This document shows, one piece after another, positions 1 to 5,367 of a stretch of DNA of 5,367 bases. How positions within the stretch are numbered: the first letter of the stretch is position 1; every line of letters starts with the position of its first letter. Location of the stretch: positions 1-5,367 of the forward strand of contig QKJH01000131.1 in the NCBI GenBank assembly GCA_003250865.1. Reading direction: 5' to 3'. Under the pieces are notes generated by a model. The model saw nothing but the letters and a program-made list of their open reading frames with translations. It had not been told where the DNA came from and searched no databases. The position numbers and the translations under genes were made by a program. Origin of the DNA: Alphaproteobacteria bacterium. Lineage in GTDB: Bacteria > Pseudomonadota > Alphaproteobacteria > Micavibrionales > SZUA-601.

Positions 1-224
1 TGTTTGATGCCGACAAGCGGCCGATTAAAATATTTAACCATGACGAGCTGAAGAAGGCGCCGGTTTCACTCCCCTCTCTGGAAAGCGGAAAGCTCTACCA
101 TCTTCAAGGCACCCTCTATTACTGTGAAGACAGCCCCGACTCTCCCTGCCTGATTAAAAGCATCGAGACATCCTTTACTGCCACACCAAACGGCCTTGTT
201 ACACTCCCCGTTGATTTGAAATAA
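1..224 (+). CDS. 3' end of a gene, possible NHL-repeat-type protein C-terminus (partial)
   Basis: An open frame with codons beginning at base 3 runs to a TAA at 222-224 and gives 73 visible residues; the 5' part lies outside the window. The tail contains the segment LYYCEDSPDSPCLIKS, a short beta-strand-like stretch with two cysteines seven residues apart, and ends in VTLPVDLK. From memory, bacterial thioredoxin-like/NHL-repeat proteins often end in such a YYC...C(Y/L)I(K/D)S segment followed by an LPV strand, so membership of that group is my best guess. The fragment is too short to settle it, and the domains that would carry any activity are not visible. Base composition is moderate and codon use looks coding. 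The gene reads toward the lipoprotein gene, with a 127-bp gap and no obvious terminator between them. The competing minus-strand frame at 66-257 has no family resemblance and I treat it as a shadow. Confidence 0.6.
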   Translation, partial: FDADKRPIKIFNHDELKKAPVSLPSLESGKLYHLQGTLYYCEDSPDSPCLIKSIETSFTATPNGLVTLPVDLK

Positions 225-274
225 TCCCAACACCATACCATTGTACTTTTCATACACACTGCAACGTATGTAGA

Positions 275-288
275 TTGACAGATGTCAA
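275..288. promoter_or_regulatory. Perfect palindrome TTGACA-GA-TGTCAA, candidate operator
   Basis: Bases 275-280 (TTGACA) and 283-288 (TGTCAA) are exact reverse complements separated by GA. The left arm is identical to a consensus -35 hexamer, so a dimeric regulator bound here would sit on or just upstream of the promoter of the lipoprotein gene. I cannot assign it to a regulator family. Confidence 0.4.
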
Positions 289-319
289 CATTATCGCTTA
301 CATAAATATGCGTTTTAAT
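275..319 (+). promoter_or_regulatory. Candidate promoter region of the lipoprotein gene
   Basis: TTGACA at 275-280 is a perfect -35 match. Seventeen bases downstream lies TTACAT (298-303), which matches only three of six positions of TATAAT and would start transcription near 310. A better -10 by sequence is TTTAAT at 314-319 (five of six), but the hexamer correctly spaced upstream of it, TTATCG (291-296), is poor. With that second -10 the palindrome would lie around -50 to -38, a place where an activator could act. I cannot decide between the two. Confidence 0.35.
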
Positions 320-351
320 ATTTTACCCCTATGAAAGAAAAGTACATTATC

Positions 352-840
352 ATGAAAAAACATTTTCTCTATACTCTTCCGGCTGTCGCCCTTACTTCCG
401 TTTTTCTAGCCTCCGGCTGTGCCAGTATTGTTAGTGATTCTAGCTACCCAGTAGCTATTCAATCTAGTCAAGCCAATGTAAATTTTACAGTTAAAGATGA
501 AAACAACAGAGTTATTCACTCTGGACAAACACCAGTAACCCTGTCTTTAAATGCCGGTGACAGCTATTTTAGCAAAGCAAATTATACTATCGAATATAAA
601 TACAAAGGGCAACTTCGCACCTTTGCACTTACCCCCTCTCTCGATGGCTGGTATATCGGCAACATTTTGATAGGCGGCCCCATCGGACTATTAATCATTG
701 ATCCCCTAACTGGTGCTATGTATAAACTGCCTGAAACCGTTGATTTGGATATGTCACCCGAAGGCAATCAGTCTTTAGTGGTTAAATCCAAAGAAGAGCT
801 CCCGAAAGAAGAACAAGACAAACTGGTTCGTTTGGATTAA
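352..840 (+). CDS. Small secreted lipoprotein, PEGA-like fold suspected
   Basis: From the ATG at 352 the product is 162 aa. It begins with a textbook lipoprotein signal: n-region MKKH, a hydrophobic stretch (about residues 5-20), and a lipobox ending ASGC with the acylated cysteine at residue 23. The +2 residue is Ala, which under the Lol rule points to outer-membrane sorting. An upstream in-frame ATG at 331 would add seven residues (MKEKYII) but has no Shine-Dalgarno before it (TTTTACCCCT), whereas 352 is preceded by a purine-rich AAAGAAAAG. I therefore prefer 352. Residues about 40-92 read like a small beta domain with a 'SGQTPVTLSLNAG' turn typical of PEGA-like surface domains. Residues 98-120 form a Gly-rich hydrophobic segment (DGWYIGNILIGG...IIDPLTGAM) that I recall in a family of uncharacterised proteobacterial lipoproteins. 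The tail from about residue 147 is charged. Function is unknown; a structural or envelope role is inference. The gene is markedly AT-rich (about 35% GC over 421-600) compared with its neighbours, which may mean it was acquired. Confidence 0.85.
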   Translation: MKKHFLYTLPAVALTSVFLASGCASIVSDSSYPVAIQSSQANVNFTVKDENNRVIHSGQTPVTLSLNAGDSYFSKANYTIEYKYKGQLRTFALTPSLDGWYIGNILIGGPIGLLIIDPLTGAMYKLPETVDLDMSPEGNQSLVVKSKEELPKEEQDKLVRLD

Positions 841-860
841 TTCCTTCCATCATACACACG

Positions 861-889
861 AAAAAGCCGCCCTTATAGGCGGCTTTTTT
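861..889. terminator. Bidirectional rho-independent terminator
   Basis: GCCGCC (866-871) pairs with GGCGGC (878-883) around a 6-base loop, and A861-865 pairs with T884-888 to give an 11-bp perfect stem. Read on the plus strand it ends in six T's (884-889), 20 bases after the lipoprotein stop. Read on the minus strand it ends in five T's, about 22 bases after the rpoD stop. It therefore serves both convergent units. Confidence 0.92.
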
Positions 890-910
890 CATTATAGAAT
901 TTTCTTAGGC

Positions 911-2935
911 TTACGTATCCAGGAAGCTACGCAGTTTGCGCGAACGGCTGGGGTGTTTCAGCTTGCGCAACGCTTTGGCTTCAATCTGGCGAATACGTTC
1001 ACGTGTTACGTTAAATTGTTGCCCAACCTCTTCCAGCGTGTGATCGGTGTTCATACCGATACCAAAACGCATCCGAAGTACGCGTTCTTCACGCGGTGTC
1101 AGGGATGACAATACGCGGTTCGTGGTTTCACGCAAATTGTTATTGATAGCTGAATCCACCGGTGCCAAAACGTTTTTGTCTTCGATGAAATCGCCAAGCT
1201 GTGAATCTTCTTCGTCACCCACAGGCGTTTCCAGCGAAACCGGTTCCTTGGCAATTTTCAGAACTTTACGCACTTTTTCCAGCGGCATGTGCAAACGTTC
1301 CGCCAATTCCTCGGGCGTTGGTTCGCGGCCGATTTCATGCATCATCTGACGCGAAGTACGCACCAGCTTGTTAATCGTTTCAATCATATGTACCGGAATA
1401 CGAATGGTACGCGCCTGATCCGCAATCGAGCGTGTGATAGCCTGACGTATCCACCATGTCGCATAGGTCGAGAATTTGTAACCACGGCGGTATTCGAATT
1501 TATCAACGGCTTTCATCAGACCAATATTGCCTTCTTGAATCAAGTCAAGAAACTGCAAACCGCGGTTGGTATATTTCTTGGCAATCGAAATAACCAGGCG
1601 CAAGTTGGCCTCAACCATTTCCTTCTTGGCACGTGCCGATTCTTTTTCGCCTTTTTTCACGGCTTCAACGATGCGACGAAATTCCTTAATCTGCAAACCC
1701 GATTCATTGGATATTTCGGTAATTTCTTCGCGGATATGGTCGACCTGAGCCGTTTTACCGGCAAATTCCTTCCATCCTTTGGCAGGAAGTTTTGAAACAC
1801 GTTTTAACCAGTCAGGATTAAGTTCATGCCCGTAATACTCGCCCAAAAACTCATCACGCTTGACACCTGCATCGACAGCCAGACGCATCAGACGACCTTC
1901 GAAGGTAATCAGTTTACGGTGGGTTTCATACAATGAGTTGGTCAATTGTTGAATCCGTGCGCCGTTAAGCTGTACATTATTCATCAGCTCGACAAGCTGG
2001 TCACGGTATTTGATGTATTTTTTATTGATAGCCTCAGGAACGTCTTTCCCCTTTCCAAGAGCGGCCAGACGTTGTTCCTGTACTTCGTGCATTTTCATGT
2101 AAATCTTGCCGATTTGCGAGAAAATATCCAGAACCTGCGGCGTCAGTTCAGCTTCCATGACCGACATGGAAACGGCGCCTTCATCCTCATCATCCTCGTC
2201 TTCCGAGCCTTCTTCGCCTTCTTCACCGGCCATACGTTCGGCCTCGACAAAATCATCAGAAACTTTTTTCTTTTTCTTCTCTTCTTCTTTTTTCTTTTTC
2301 TTTTCTTCTTTGAGTTTTTCGGCTTTCAGCGCTTCTTCGGCCAACGAGACTTCTTCTTCATTTTCGTCATCGCCACCATTTTCATCCTGGGCACCGTACG
2401 TAGCATCCAAATCAATAATATCACGAAGAAGCAGATGTCCTTCTTCCAATGCATCGTGCCATGCGATAATGGCCTGAATGGCCATCGGGCTTTCACAGAT
2501 ACCGCCAATCATCGTGTTGCGGCCAGCCTCAATGCGCTTGGCAATAGCAATTTCCCCTTCACGGGAAAGCAGTTCGACAGTACCCATTTCGCGTAAGTAC
2601 ATGCGCACAGGATCATCCGTGCGACCTGTTTCATCATCGACATTACCGGCTTTTTGCTCGTCATCATTACGACCGGAGGGTTGATTGCCATCCTCGTCCA
2701 GCTCGTCCGCTTCGATAACATTAACACCGATATCGGAGAGCATCGACATGATGTCTTCGATTTGCTCGGAAGAAAACTGATCCTCGGGCAGCGTGTTGTT
2801 TAATTCGTCATAGGTAATGTATCCGCGCTTTTTGCCCTCGGCTATCATCTTTTTGACTTTGCCGGTCAACTTTTCCGTCATGGCGGAATCGGCATTCATC
2901 TCATCGAATTCTTCGCGGTTTTCCTTGTCACTCAT
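911..2935 (-). CDS. rpoD: RNA polymerase primary sigma factor RpoD (sigma-70)
   Basis: The housekeeping sigma subunit directs core RNA polymerase to -10/-35 promoters. Visible domains in the 674-aa product are: region 1.1 (about 18-78); region 1.2 starting at DDPVRMYLREMGTVELLSRE (107-126); a long non-conserved region (about 139-430); region 2 with VEANLRLVISIAKKY and the -10 reading/melting segment YATWWIRQAITRSIADQ (491-507); region 3 (about 515-595); and region 4 with the -35 helix-turn-helix TLEEVGQQFNVTRERIRQIE (633-652). All core motifs are intact. The non-conserved region holds an unusual Lys/Glu tract (about 206-224) followed by a Glu/Asp cluster (about 238-252), both low-complexity. 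The start at 2935 is supported by a purine-rich AAGGAAGG 12 bases upstream and by the normal position of region 1.1. The gene follows dnaG on the same strand but has its own strong promoter in the 180-bp gap, and it ends at the shared terminator. Confidence 0.98.
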   Translation of the reverse strand: MSDKENREEFDEMNADSAMTEKLTGKVKKMIAEGKKRGYITYDELNNTLPEDQFSSEQIEDIMSMLSDIGVNVIEADELDEDGNQPSGRNDDEQKAGNVDDETGRTDDPVRMYLREMGTVELLSREGEIAIAKRIEAGRNTMIGGICESPMAIQAIIAWHDALEEGHLLLRDIIDLDATYGAQDENGGDDENEEEVSLAEEALKAEKLKEEKKKKKEEEKKKKKVSDDFVEAERMAGEEGEEGSEDEDDEDEGAVSMSVMEAELTPQVLDIFSQIGKIYMKMHEVQEQRLAALGKGKDVPEAINKKYIKYRDQLVELMNNVQLNGARIQQLTNSLYETHRKLITFEGRLMRLAVDAGVKRDEFLGEYYGHELNPDWLKRVSKLPAKGWKEFAGKTAQVDHIREEITEISNESGLQIKEFRRIVEAVKKGEKESARAKKEMVEANLRLVISIAKKYTNRGLQFLDLIQEGNIGLMKAVDKFEYRRGYKFSTYATWWIRQAITRSIADQARTIRIPVHMIETINKLVRTSRQMMHEIGREPTPEELAERLHMPLEKVRKVLKIAKEPVSLETPVGDEEDSQLGDFIEDKNVLAPVDSAINNNLRETTNRVLSSLTPREERVLRMRFGIGMNTDHTLEEVGQQFNVTRERIRQIEAKALRKLKHPSRSRKLRSFLDT

Positions 2936-2947
2936 CCTGTATAAACG

Positions 2948-2955
2948 CCTTCCTT
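2948..2955 (-). promoter_or_regulatory. Shine-Dalgarno of rpoD, overlapped by a short upstream ORF stop
   Basis: On the minus strand AAGGAAGG lies 12 bases before the rpoD ATG, slightly farther than usual. A second AGG is too close to the ATG to work well. The first two A's of this site also form part of the TAA (2956-2954) that ends a five-codon ORF, so a ribosome terminating there would sit on the rpoD ribosome-binding site. Confidence 0.55.
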
Positions 2956-2971
2956 ACAAACAAAGACACAT
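2954..2971 (-). other. Five-codon ORF (MCLCL-stop) in the rpoD leader, candidate leader peptide
   Basis: On the minus strand ATGTGTCTTTGTTTGTAA encodes Met-Cys-Leu-Cys-Leu and stops inside the rpoD Shine-Dalgarno. Upstream, an AGCAGG element stands about 9 bases from its ATG and could be a weak ribosome-binding site, although it lies in the loop region of a predicted hairpin. The frame is short enough to occur by chance. I list it because of its exact placement between the hairpins and the ribosome-binding site. Confidence 0.25.
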
Positions 2972-2973
2972 CC

Positions 2974-2994
2974 CTTTTGACCTGCTGTCAAAAG
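2974..2994 (-). other. Hairpin A in the rpoD 5' leader
   Basis: An 8-bp perfect inverted repeat, CTTTTGAC (minus strand 2994-2987) and GTCAAAAG (2981-2974), encloses the loop AGCAG. It ends two bases before the five-codon ORF. It lacks a following T-run, so it is not a terminator. It could be an RNA element or a DNA operator with TTGAC/GTCAA half-sites. Confidence 0.45.
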
Positions 2995-3006
2995 AGAAGC
3001 TCTTTT
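2990..3006 (-). other. Hairpin B in the rpoD 5' leader, mutually exclusive with hairpin A
   Basis: AAAAGAG (minus strand 3006-3000) pairs perfectly with CTCTTTT (2996-2990) around a three-base loop, giving a 7-bp stem. Its 3' arm shares bases 2990-2994 with the 5' arm of hairpin A, so the two stems cannot form together. It is A/U-rich and the weaker of the two. Confidence 0.4.
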
Positions 3007-3019
3007 ACGCCCGAATTTT

Positions 3020-3056
3020 TCACGATTTTATAGTGTGATTTACCACCTGATGTCAA
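3020..3056 (-). promoter_or_regulatory. Sigma-70 promoter of rpoD
   Basis: On the minus strand TTGACA (3056-3051) is a perfect -35. After an 18-base spacer comes TATAAA (3032-3027), five of six matches to the -10 consensus. Transcription would start near 3020, about 60 bp after the -35 side of the dnaG stop region, and give an rpoD leader of about 85 nt. This allows RpoD to drive its own gene independently of the upstream operon promoter. Confidence 0.8.
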
Positions 3057-3115
3057 GGAACATAACCTGCTTGCACTAAAATTCATTCACTACTGCCACG
3101 TTAAACATCAAAAAG

Positions 3116-4864
3116 TTACAGGACGGCCTTTTTCTTGCGTGCCATACGGTTTAAAAGTTCCTCAATCCCAATCCCTGCTTGCTCGTCATCAGCCTCTTCT
3201 CGGGCAAAAGCGGCATGAGCCAGCACAGATTCGTCGTCCAGTTCAAGCAATGTAGTATCAAAACCCTGTTCTGACAAGTGTTGTTTAACATTTTGTGTCG
3301 TCAAAGGGCTAATCACATCGCTTTCAACCAACAAAATCTGACGGATAGAATCAAGCGCCTCAAAGGGTATAACAAGGCTTCCTAATTTTTCACTAAAATC
3401 TGCAATAAATTCCGGATGGTTAATCAAAGCCGCCATCAGGATTTTTGCCTGCAACGCCTGCGCATTGCCCGCCAGACGCGGTACCGGCGCGCTGACTTGC
3501 GTGCTGTCTGCATTTTTATTTTTGTTATAACCGCTTGCCCCGCCTTTTTGACGGAAAAGCTGAAAAATACGATCTTTAAACAGGCGTCGATAATGGTTTT
3601 GCACCGTACGGTCGGCAATCTCGTCCGCCACCGCCATCAGCCGAGCTTCCAGTCCGGCGCGCAATTCCGGCGTATCAAGTGATGTTTGAGATACCTCTTT
3701 TTCCCAAATAACATCGACAAGTGCCTGTGCATTCTCCAGATACGGACGGAAAGCATCCCTACCCTTTGTACGCACCAGAGAGTCCGGATCCTCCCCTTCG
3801 GGCATAAAAACAAAAGACAGGCTTTTACCCGGTTTCAAATATTTCATAGCGCGGTCAATCACACGGTAAGCCGCCATGCGGCCTGCCTTATCCCCGTCAA
3901 AACACAGGAAAGGCTGTTGTCCTTCATTCGGACATAAACGCCAAAGTTCAACAATTTGTTCTTCGGTCACGGCTGTCCCCAGTGGTGCCACCGCCCCTGC
4001 ATAGCCGGCCAGCACCAGTGCAATCACATCCGTATAGCCTTCGCACAGGATAATCGGCTCGCCGGCTGCCCCCACCTGACGTGCACGCGAAAGCCCGTAC
4101 AGGTTACGCCCTTTGTGAAACAGCGGATGGTCGGGCGAGTTCATATATTTTGCCGGTTCCTTACCGCGAATTTCTATCGGGTCGAACGCTTCGGCCAAAT
4201 GACGGCCGCCAAAGGCAATCACACGCCCGCGCCTGTCCATCACAGGAAACATCAACCGCCCGCGAAAGAATGCATAGGGAGGTTTGTCGGCCTGAGTACC
4301 TTTTTTCAATAAACCGAGTGTTACCAAATCATTGAGTGCAAATCCTCGCGACACCATGGCATCCCGAAACGCATCCCAGCTGTTGGGCGCATAACCGATA
4401 CGAAAACGCGACACCGCCTCATCCGACAGGGAGCGCGAACGCAAATAGTCGCGTGCCACGCGGCCATCGCCCGTATCCACCTGTGCCTCGAACCATTTAC
4501 AGGCGGCCTCAAGAATATCGTAATAGACTTTCTGGCGGTCATATTCTTTTTTCTGTTCAGGCGTAGCCTGTGGTACTGTCATCCCCGCGGCAGCGGCCAA
4601 ATCCTCGACCGCTTCGATAAAGGACATGTTGTCGTGCTGCATACGGAAAGACACCGCATCACCATGTGCCCCACAGCCGAAACAATGGTAAAAGCCCTTT
4701 TCATTATTGATGGTAAAGGACGGTGTTTTTTCCTTGTGAAACGGACAACAGGCCTTGTACTCCCGCCCTGCGCGCACGACTTTAACCCGCGAACCGATAA
4801 TATCGGACAACGTCAAACGGTCACGCAACTCTTGTAAAAAACGGGGAGCTATCTCACCGGCCAT
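3116..4864 (-). CDS. dnaG: DNA primase DnaG
   Basis: The replicative primase makes short RNA primers at the fork and works with the DnaB helicase. The 582-aa protein shows all three domains. The N-terminal zinc domain has its ligands at C40, H43, C61 and C64 (CPFH...CFGC), the CHC2 arrangement. The RNA polymerase core (about 120-440) includes KGRNLYGL (251-258) and the Toprim signature LCEGYTDV with catalytic Glu275. CFDGDKAG follows with Asp323 and Asp325, then EGEDPDSL (356-363), which supplies further metal-binding acids. A polar linker (about 441-465) leads to a C-terminal helicase-binding domain (about 466-582) that is poorly conserved in general. Length is normal and no key residue is missing. 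The ATG at 4864 has AAGGA 10 bases upstream, overlapping the yqeY stop. yqeY and dnaG are 14 bp apart and almost certainly share a transcript. Confidence 0.98.
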   Translation of the reverse strand: MAGEIAPRFLQELRDRLTLSDIIGSRVKVVRAGREYKACCPFHKEKTPSFTINNEKGFYHCFGCGAHGDAVSFRMQHDNMSFIEAVEDLAAAAGMTVPQATPEQKKEYDRQKVYYDILEAACKWFEAQVDTGDGRVARDYLRSRSLSDEAVSRFRIGYAPNSWDAFRDAMVSRGFALNDLVTLGLLKKGTQADKPPYAFFRGRLMFPVMDRRGRVIAFGGRHLAEAFDPIEIRGKEPAKYMNSPDHPLFHKGRNLYGLSRARQVGAAGEPIILCEGYTDVIALVLAGYAGAVAPLGTAVTEEQIVELWRLCPNEGQQPFLCFDGDKAGRMAAYRVIDRAMKYLKPGKSLSFVFMPEGEDPDSLVRTKGRDAFRPYLENAQALVDVIWEKEVSQTSLDTPELRAGLEARLMAVADEIADRTVQNHYRRLFKDRIFQLFRQKGGASGYNKNKNADSTQVSAPVPRLAGNAQALQAKILMAALINHPEFIADFSEKLGSLVIPFEALDSIRQILLVESDVISPLTTQNVKQHLSEQGFDTTLLELDDESVLAHAAFAREEADDEQAGIGIEELLNRMARKKKAVL

Positions 4865-4869
4865 TAAGT

Positions 4870-4882
4870 ATCAATCCTTTAA
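4870..4882 (-). promoter_or_regulatory. Shine-Dalgarno of dnaG overlapping the yqeY stop codon
   Basis: The minus strand reads TAAAGGATTGATACTTA before the dnaG ATG. The yqeY stop TAA (4881-4879) runs directly into AAGGA, which is 10 bases from the start. Ribosomes finishing yqeY would be positioned to reinitiate on dnaG, which suggests translational coupling. Confidence 0.7.
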
Positions 4883-5331
4883 CCCAAAGCTTCCTTGACC
4901 AATCCGCCGGCTTTACCAAAGTCCATGCGGCCTGTATACTTACCTTTCAAAGCACCCATGACTTTTCCCATATCCTTGATGGACTGGGCATCTACCGTAA
5001 CAATTGCCTCTTTTACTGCGGCGCGTATCTGCGCATCATCCAACTGCTGCGGCAGGAAGGTTTCGATAACAGCAATCTCTTGCATTTCACGCTGTGCCAA
5101 CTCCGGACGGTTCCCTTCAGTATACATTTTTACAGATTCACGGCGCTGTTTAATCATGTATTGCAAAAGTGCCATAATATCTTCATCTGAAATGCCATCG
5201 GCGTTACCGTTGCCGCGCGCGGCAATATCCCGTTCTTTCAACGCGGCCAGTATAAGCCGAACAGTTGCCAGCCGAATGGTGTCTTTTTCTTTCAAAGCCG
5301 TTTTCATGGCCAAATTCAATTCGTCACGCAT
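4879..5331 (-). CDS. yqeY: GatB/YqeY family protein
   Basis: This small helical protein (150 aa, the usual size) belongs to the YqeY family, which is related to the C-terminal, tRNA-interacting part of the GatB subunit of Asp/Glu-tRNA amidotransferase. Its exact role is not established. Recognisable family blocks are the N-terminal helix KEKDTIRLATVRLILAALKE (14-33), the segment LLQYMIKQRRESVKMY (55-70), IETFLPQQL (89-97) and the C-terminal MGKVMGALKGKYTGRMD (121-137). The start at 5331 matches the family's usual N-terminus (M-R-D-x-L). An internal Met9 would remove the first conserved helix turn. No Shine-Dalgarno precedes the ATG, and the promoter -10 lies six bases away, so the mRNA is probably leaderless. 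The gene leads the yqeY-dnaG unit. In many alphaproteobacteria carA lies divergently just beyond, but that region is outside the window. Confidence 0.95.
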   Translation of the reverse strand: MRDELNLAMKTALKEKDTIRLATVRLILAALKERDIAARGNGNADGISDEDIMALLQYMIKQRRESVKMYTEGNRPELAQREMQEIAVIETFLPQQLDDAQIRAAVKEAIVTVDAQSIKDMGKVMGALKGKYTGRMDFGKAGGLVKEALG

Positions 5332-5365
5332 GGTGTTATCATACCCAGTTATGTTATTGTGTAAA
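5331..5365 (-). promoter_or_regulatory. Promoter of the yqeY-dnaG operon, predicted leaderless start
   Basis: On the minus strand TTTACA (5365-5360, five of six to the -35 consensus) is followed after 16 bases by TATGAT (5343-5338, five of six to the -10 consensus). The usual distance from the -10 puts the first transcribed base at 5331, the A of the yqeY ATG. The absence of a Shine-Dalgarno in AACACC agrees with this. Confidence 0.65.
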
Positions 5366-5367
5366 AC

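Noticed and set aside
66..257. Minus-strand 63-codon open frame overlapping the partial first gene
   Set aside because: No family resemblance and it overlaps a more plausible coding tail on the plus strand.
1289..1795. Long plus-strand open frame (168 codons) opposite rpoD
   Set aside because: It is antisense to conserved sigma regions 2-3; its protein has no recognisable family, no ribosome-binding site was apparent, and its openness follows from rpoD codon bias.
2263..2290. A6G runs in rpoD mRNA as a programmed -1 frameshift site
   Set aside because: The reading phase is AAA-AAA-G, not A-AAA-AAG, so tandem slippage in the canonical phase is not possible, and the rpoD frame continues intact through region 4.
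1946..2596. Plus-strand open frame (216 codons) rich in Phe
   Set aside because: The Phe-rich 'membrane-like' stretch is simply the complement of the Lys/Glu codons in the rpoD low-complexity tract; not a real membrane protein.
2974..2994. Hairpin A as a rho-independent terminator of dnaG
   Set aside because: The stem is A/T-rich with only three G/C pairs and is followed by GG-ATG on the minus strand, not a T-run; it also lies downstream of the rpoD promoter.
3956..4312. Plus-strand open frame (118 codons) with several Cys/His, opposite dnaG
   Set aside because: It is antisense to the conserved Toprim and core domain of primase; Cys/His content is a by-product of the complementary codons.
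5335..5357. Three GTTAT repeats upstream of yqeY (two in tandem)
   Set aside because: Too short and too AT-rich to separate from chance; they overlap promoter spacer sequence.

Overview
The window looks like a piece of an alphaproteobacterial chromosome. The main clue is the minus-strand block yqeY - dnaG - rpoD. This is the form the macromolecular-synthesis operon usually takes in Alphaproteobacteria, where a GatB/YqeY-family gene stands where rpsU stands in E. coli. The RpoD protein (674 aa, large non-conserved region after region 1.2) and the DnaG protein (582 aa) also fit that class. I cannot name a genus. Base composition is uneven: DnaG code reaches about 60% GC in places, while the small lipoprotein gene falls to about 35%.

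Layout, left to right. Positions 1-224 hold the 3' end of a plus-strand gene, cut by the window edge; its tail resembles the end of bacterial NHL-repeat proteins. Positions 225-351 are a non-coding gap with a perfect TTGACA-GA-TGTCAA palindrome. Positions 352-840 (or 331-840) encode a small secreted lipoprotein on the plus strand. A bidirectional terminator at 861-888 separates it from the convergent minus-strand block. rpoD lies at 911-2935, then a 180-bp leader region (2936-3115), dnaG at 3116-4864 and yqeY at 4879-5331. The last 36 bases hold a promoter that appears to drive yqeY with no 5' leader. No gene-free stretch exceeds 300 bases.

How the genes work together. RpoD is the housekeeping sigma factor and DnaG is the replication primase. 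YqeY is a small conserved protein of uncertain function, related to part of the GatB amidotransferase subunit. yqeY and dnaG are 14 bp apart and are very likely co-transcribed. rpoD also has its own strong promoter just after dnaG, so sigma-factor synthesis can be uncoupled from primase synthesis.

The most interesting part is the rpoD leader. The predicted mRNA carries two mutually exclusive hairpins, followed by a five-codon ORF whose stop codon sits inside the rpoD Shine-Dalgarno sequence. That layout is compatible with post-transcriptional control of rpoD, but this rests on sequence reading alone. I see no mobile element, CRISPR array, tRNA or rRNA.
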